Shown here piece after piece: positions 42,088 to 45,653 of a DNA stretch of 45,653 nt. The translations under genes were made by a program, and so were the position numbers. The notes beneath the pieces are model-generated. The model was given only the letters and a program-made list of their open reading frames with translations, made no database searches and was not told the DNA's origin. Source of the DNA: an uncultured Pelagibacteraceae bacterium (GTDB lineage Bacteria > Pseudomonadota > Alphaproteobacteria > Pelagibacterales > Pelagibacteraceae); NCBI GenBank assembly GCA_902597895.1, contig CACJZM010000006.1, positions 1-45,653 on the forward strand. Reading direction: 5' to 3'. How positions within the stretch are numbered: the stretch's first letter is position 1; each line of letters begins with the position of its first letter.

Positions 42088-43053
42088 GTGTCTAATAAAA
42101 AAAAAATTTTAGTCATTCAACCTATTCATAAAGCTGGAATTGATTTATTAGAAAAGCATCCTAAATTTGACTTTGAGGTAATTGAGAATTTAGATGCATC
42201 AAATATTAATTCAAAAATATCAGAATGTGATGCACTTTCAATTAGAACTGCAAAATTATCAGCTGCACTAATAGAAGAAGCAAAAAATCTTAAAATAATA
42301 TCAAGGCATGGTGTTGGGTATGATAATATTGATACAGAGGCTTCAAAAAGAAAAAATATAACTCTAACAATTACTGCCAATTCAAATGCCGTAGCAGTAG
42401 CAGAACATGTAATGTTCATGCTGTTAAATATTTCAAAAAGAAAAGAAATGTATGACTCAAGTGTAAAGTCTGGAAGATTTGATGAAAGAAATAAACTTCC
42501 AAAAACAATAGAACTTTGGAATAAAAGTATTTTAATTGCAGGGTTTGGAAGAATTGGTCAATGTTTAATTAAAAGATGTAAAGGTTTTGAAATGAATGTT
42601 TTTGTTTATGATCCTTATATATCAAATGAAATAATTGAAAATTTAGGTGGAAAAAAAGTTGACAATTTAGCTGAAACTATAAAAAGTATGGATGCAATTT
42701 CTTTACATATACCATTAAATAATGAAACAGAGAATTTGATTAATTATGATTTATTAAAAACAATGAAAAAAAATTGTATAATAATAAATGCTGCTAGAGG
42801 TGGAATTATTAATGAAGAAGATTTAAATAAAGCACTGAATGAGAATTTAATTTTTGGTGCTGGCTTAGATGTATTTACAATAGAACCTCCCAGTAAAGAT
42901 AATCCATTATTAAATAATCCTAAGGTTATGTTAAGCCCTCATACCGCAGCATTTACAGAAGAATGTATGACGAGAATGGGAAAAGAAACTATACAAAATA
43001 TTATTGATTTTTTTGATGAAAAATTAGACAAATCAAAAATAATTAAACTTTGA
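42088..43053 (+). CDS. D-3-phosphoglycerate dehydrogenase-like 2-hydroxyacid dehydrogenase
   Basis: 321 aa, starting at GTG five bases after the aldolase gene. The cofactor loop is IAGFGRIGQCLIKRC, catalytic Arg is in NAARGGIINEEDL, Glu in VFTIEPPS and His in LSPHTAAFTEE. It lacks the C-terminal ACT domain of biosynthetic SerA. Function is probably reduction or oxidation of a small 2-hydroxyacid such as glycerate or tartronate-semialdehyde product from the aldolase reaction. Confidence 0.88.
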   Translation: MSNKKKILVIQPIHKAGIDLLEKHPKFDFEVIENLDASNINSKISECDALSIRTAKLSAALIEEAKNLKIISRHGVGYDNIDTEASKRKNITLTITANSNAVAVAEHVMFMLLNISKRKEMYDSSVKSGRFDERNKLPKTIELWNKSILIAGFGRIGQCLIKRCKGFEMNVFVYDPYISNEIIENLGGKKVDNLAETIKSMDAISLHIPLNNETENLINYDLLKTMKKNCIIINAARGGIINEEDLNKALNENLIFGAGLDVFTIEPPSKDNPLLNNPKVMLSPHTAAFTEECMTRMGKETIQNIIDFFDEKLDKSKIIKL

Positions 43054-43056
43054 TTA

Positions 43057-43557
43057 ATGAAAATTAGTTTTAAAAATTTTGGTCTTTTACAAGCATTGGT
43101 TTTAATATCATTAATTTATGTAATAGGTATGCTAATATGGACCGCGAGTACAAGACCTGCTATAGAAGCAAAAGCAAACTTGGTTAAAGAAAATCATCAA
43201 AAGGTTGTTGATTTTTTAAATAACGAAGTAAACAAATGTGGTAATTCTGATGAAGGTTCAATTACCTTGTGGGGTGATCCTTGTAATGGTGAATGGATTG
43301 CAGAGAAAGTAGTAACTTATATCAATAATAATCTAGAAATAGAAAATCCATTTTCTGATGATTCTAAAGTTAAAACAGATCCCGATCCTAGAATAAAAGC
43401 TGAGGGTAAAGCAGGACAATCTGTAGAAATGGGTGTTATATTTCTTATGTCCTCAAATTTTTTGCCTGATCCAGGTTCTGAGTGGATTATTGGAACATGT
43501 TTTAAATCGCCTTGTGTAGCTGCTGGTAACAATGAATTAACATCAATCTACAGATAA
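43057..43557 (+). CDS. Anchored periplasmic protein of unknown function
   Basis: 166 aa. A hydrophobic segment (about residues 9-29) follows a short basic N-terminus, then a likely helix (ASTRPAIEAKANLVKENHQK), giving an N-in anchor or uncleaved signal. Four cysteines, C61, C76, C148 and C153, could make two disulfides. The overall plan (long N-terminal hydrophobic helix and Cys-bearing globular tail) is reminiscent of a type IV pilin-like subunit, but the conserved prepilin Glu is absent, so this stays a guess. It starts four bases after the hydroxyacid dehydrogenase gene. No domain recognised. Confidence 0.72.
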   Translation: MKISFKNFGLLQALVLISLIYVIGMLIWTASTRPAIEAKANLVKENHQKVVDFLNNEVNKCGNSDEGSITLWGDPCNGEWIAEKVVTYINNNLEIENPFSDDSKVKTDPDPRIKAEGKAGQSVEMGVIFLMSSNFLPDPGSEWIIGTCFKSPCVAAGNNELTSIYR

Positions 43558-44460
43558 TTAATTTTGATATATCTGAATATTAGTTTTTCCTAAAGTACTA
43601 CTTAAATACTTAAAACCTTTTATTGCATACTCTAAAGGATTAGCTTTTGCTGGATCTTGTTCAGCCTCAACAACCAACCAACCTGAATAATTATTTTTTT
43701 TTAAAACTTCAAATAAGGGTTTGTAATCAATACACCCATCTCCAGGCACTGTAAAAGCACCCTCTAAAAAAGCTTGTCTAAAACTCAAATCTTTGGACAA
43801 TGACTTCTCTAAAATATTTTTTCTAATATCTTTACAATGAACATGTTTTAGTCGAGTTTTATAATCCTCTATAATTTTGATAGATTCACCTTTTGCAAAT
43901 AGCATGTGTCCTGTATCTAATGTTAATTTTACACTTTCATGTGTATTATCTAAAAGTCTTTCAGTGTCCTTTTGCGTTTCAATTATTGTACCCATATGAT
44001 GGTGGTAAGCCAAAGGCATTCCTTGGTCCTCTAAGTATTTTCCCATTTCAGAAATTTTATGACAGTATTTTTTCCATTCATCGCTTTCCATCTGAGGTCT
44101 TGTAGATAATCTTCTATTAGGATCGCTTTGAATTGAACCCGAAACTTCTGCAAAAACTATACATGGGGCTTGACAATCTTTAAAAAGTTGCAATTGCTCC
44201 TTAATCAACTTCTTTTCATCTTCAACTGAATTTTTTCTTAAATTTGCGCCATACCACCCTGAACAAAGCTTTAAATTATACTTCTCTAATTTTGGAATTA
44301 ATTCTGAAGAACTTTTTGGAAATTTGCCACCACTCTCAATACCAATATAGCCAGCCTGGCTAGCTTCCTCTAGACATTGCTCTAAAGTAGTATCTCCTCC
44401 TAACTCAGGCATATCGTCATTACTCCAAGCAATTGGTGCTACTCCTAATTTTACTGGCAT
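43558..44460 (-). CDS. iolE: Inosose dehydratase
   Basis: 300 aa, xylose-isomerase-like TIM barrel. IolE blocks are seen throughout: LGVAPIAWSNDDMPELGGDTT at the start, AYHHHMGTIIET in the middle, LTLDTGHMLFAKGE, GAFTVPGDGCIDYKPLFEVL and VVEAEQDPAKANPLEYA near the end, holding the metal ligands. It dehydrates 2-keto-myo-inositol to the diketone used by IolD. Stop codons abut those of the convergent unknown gene, and its start faces the next Gfo/Idh gene across 31 bases. Confidence 0.93.
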   Translation of the reverse strand: MPVKLGVAPIAWSNDDMPELGGDTTLEQCLEEASQAGYIGIESGGKFPKSSSELIPKLEKYNLKLCSGWYGANLRKNSVEDEKKLIKEQLQLFKDCQAPCIVFAEVSGSIQSDPNRRLSTRPQMESDEWKKYCHKISEMGKYLEDQGMPLAYHHHMGTIIETQKDTERLLDNTHESVKLTLDTGHMLFAKGESIKIIEDYKTRLKHVHCKDIRKNILEKSLSKDLSFRQAFLEGAFTVPGDGCIDYKPLFEVLKKNNYSGWLVVEAEQDPAKANPLEYAIKGFKYLSSTLGKTNIQIYQN

Positions 44461-44491
44461 TATATTTTTTTATTTAATAAACTATATCTTG

Positions 44492-45637
44492 ATGAATGCA
44501 ATGCGATCAAATAAAATATTTTTTGGAATTGTTGGTGGTGGACCAAATTCTTGGATTGGGCATGTTCATAGAATAGCTGCAAGATTTGATAATAGATACA
44601 CCTTGTGTGCAGGAGTATTTTCAAGAAATAAAAATATTTCTATGAAATTCGGAGCTAGTCTTGGTTTAGATCCAAACAGATGTTACTCAAATTACGTTGA
44701 AATGGCGTTAAAAGAGGCAAAAAGGAAAGATGGCATTAAAGTTGTAGCAATCATGACTCCCCCATCAAGTCATCAACGGATTGCAGAAAAATTTATTGAA
44801 AAAAATATTAACATTATTTCAGATAAACCTTTTGCTGGTGACATTTTGCAGGCTAAAAAATTATACAAAAAAATTAAATCAAATAAAAAAATTAAATATG
44901 CTCTAACTCATAATTACTCTGCTTATCCAATGGTTAGAGAAGCAAAAAAGATGGTTGAGTTAGGTAAAATTGGTAAAGTTGAATACTTAAATGTTGAATA
45001 TATACAAGATTGGTCTGAAGGAGAACAAATCACATCAAAGAATGCAAAAAGAATTCTTAAATGGAAAATGGACAAATCAATTGTAGGATGTTCAGCAGTG
45101 CTTAATGAAATAGGATCTCATGCTTACCACTTAGCAATATATATATCAGGCCAAAAAGCAAAAAAAATTTACGCAGATATAGAGCAAATATCTAAAAAAA
45201 TTAAATGTGATAAAAATGCTAGAGTTCTTATGAATTTTGATAATGGAGCAAAAGGCCAACTTTGGACAAATGTTTTAGCAAAAGGAGGAGTTTATGGTCT
45301 AAGAATTAGAGTTTATGGTAGCAAAGGAAGTTTGGAGTGGATACAAAATGATCCTAATTACCTAAAATTTAATCCTTCAAAGGGTGCAGTCATCTTAAAA
45401 GAAAGAGATTTTTATTTCTCAAAATTTTCTAAAAAATTTTCAAGAGTTAAATATGGTCATCCAGAGGGATACTTAGATGCTTTTGCAAATATTTACAAAG
45501 AATTCGCAGATTTTTTAAATAATAAATCAAAAAAGAAATTTTTCTTTCCAAATGAAGATGAAGGATTAGAAACAGCTAAATTTATAAATGCTTGTAAAAT
45601 TTCCTCAAATAAAAAAAAATGGGTAGAAGTAAAATAA
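44492..45637 (+). CDS. Gfo/Idh/MocA-family dehydrogenase (IolG/IolX-like group)
   Basis: 381 aa from ATG at 44492 (TTG at 44489 and ATG at 44501 are alternatives). It has the Rossmann motif GIVGGGPNSWIGHVHR, which follows a form found in larger inositol or sugar dehydrogenases, a DKP version of the EKP motif in ISDKPFA, and NEIGSHAYHLAIYISG with the conserved His of the family. Divergent from iolE, so an inositol dehydrogenase role is favoured. The 3' end has an overlapping ORF start. Confidence 0.87.
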   Translation: MNAMRSNKIFFGIVGGGPNSWIGHVHRIAARFDNRYTLCAGVFSRNKNISMKFGASLGLDPNRCYSNYVEMALKEAKRKDGIKVVAIMTPPSSHQRIAEKFIEKNINIISDKPFAGDILQAKKLYKKIKSNKKIKYALTHNYSAYPMVREAKKMVELGKIGKVEYLNVEYIQDWSEGEQITSKNAKRILKWKMDKSIVGCSAVLNEIGSHAYHLAIYISGQKAKKIYADIEQISKKIKCDKNARVLMNFDNGAKGQLWTNVLAKGGVYGLRIRVYGSKGSLEWIQNDPNYLKFNPSKGAVILKERDFYFSKFSKKFSRVKYGHPEGYLDAFANIYKEFADFLNNKSKKKFFFPNEDEGLETAKFINACKISSNKKKWVEVK

Positions 45638-45653
45638 ATATAGCACTTTTTGG
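45619..45653 (+). CDS. Possible start of next gene, Gfo/Idh-like N-terminus
   Basis: An ATG at 45619 opens a frame that reads MGRSKINIALFG and leaves the window. The INIALFG stretch looks like the first beta strand of a Rossmann fold. It would overlap the preceding gene by 19 bases. Only 11-12 residues are visible, so identity is a guess. Confidence 0.35.
   Translation, partial: MGRSKINIALF

Noticed and set aside
1-45653. CRISPR arrays, tRNA or rRNA genes, insertion sequences
   Set aside because: Repeated A/T runs are the only repetition seen; no regular spacers, cloverleaf sequences, rRNA segments or transposase frames were found.

Overview
The window is very AT-rich, gene-dense DNA (no gap between genes exceeds about 170 bases). 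Proteins are rich in Lys/Ile/Asn, neighbouring genes often overlap by 1-22 bases, and short high-affinity-uptake operons dominate. This is the style of a streamlined marine alphaproteobacterium of the SAR11/Pelagibacter type. That assignment is inferred from composition and gene content only; no rRNA, tRNA, phage, insertion sequence or CRISPR array is visible. No recognisable transcription-factor gene is present anywhere in the 45.6 kb.

Region 1 (1-7652, minus strand). One collinear run: MFS permease, LysE-type exporter, a MalK-type ATPase, a sugar-binding protein, MalF- and MalG-type permeases, and a GH63/MGH1-like glycosidase cut by the window edge. It reads as import and intracellular hydrolysis of a glycoside, possibly a compatible solute. 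Region 2 (7791-9806): an Asp/Glu-racemase-family protein, a methyltransferase and a 1-Cys peroxiredoxin.

Region 3 (9932-13496, plus strand). A sulfide-to-cysteine cassette: type II sulfide:quinone oxidoreductase, ETHE1-like persulfide dioxygenase, serine acetyltransferase and cysteine synthase. A promoter with an embedded dyad (13512-13540) follows, then region 4 (13580-16736), a tightly packed operon of eight small genes. These encode an unrecognised 96-aa protein, a secreted two-Cys protein, an NTF2-like protein, a TPR protein, a glyoxalase-fold protein, a kappa-GST-like isomerase, an SMR-type membrane protein that has lost its essential Glu, and a small membrane protein. This operon is the best candidate for an undescribed functional unit.

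Region 5 (16711-22631, minus): a peptide/opine-type ABC importer with both ATPase domains fused, followed by an AhpD-like protein and a DUF952 protein. Region 6 (22710-28663): an inositol-monophosphatase-family phosphatase, a gamma-butyrobetaine-dioxygenase-like enzyme, a flavodoxin-fold NAD(P)H reductase, CcdA and PEP carboxylase.

Region 7 (28727-45653). A carbohydrate/cyclitol catabolic island. The minus-strand run encodes IolD, a Gfo/Idh dehydrogenase, a 2-hydroxyacid dehydrogenase, a ribose/inositol-type ABC importer, a FucU/RbsD mutarotase, ribokinase, an aldo/keto reductase, a ROK kinase and an FAA-family hydrolase. Divergent from it are an aldehyde dehydrogenase, an HpcH/HpaI aldolase, a second 2-hydroxyacid dehydrogenase and an anchored unknown protein. 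IolE and another Gfo/Idh dehydrogenase close the window. Inositol ring oxidation, dehydration and ring opening (IolG-like, IolE, IolD) can be assigned. Recognisable IolB, IolJ and a classical IolC are not seen here.

A recurring architectural feature: all three ABC substrate-binding-protein genes are followed at once by a GC-rich hairpin, and the next gene starts without an evident Shine-Dalgarno sequence.
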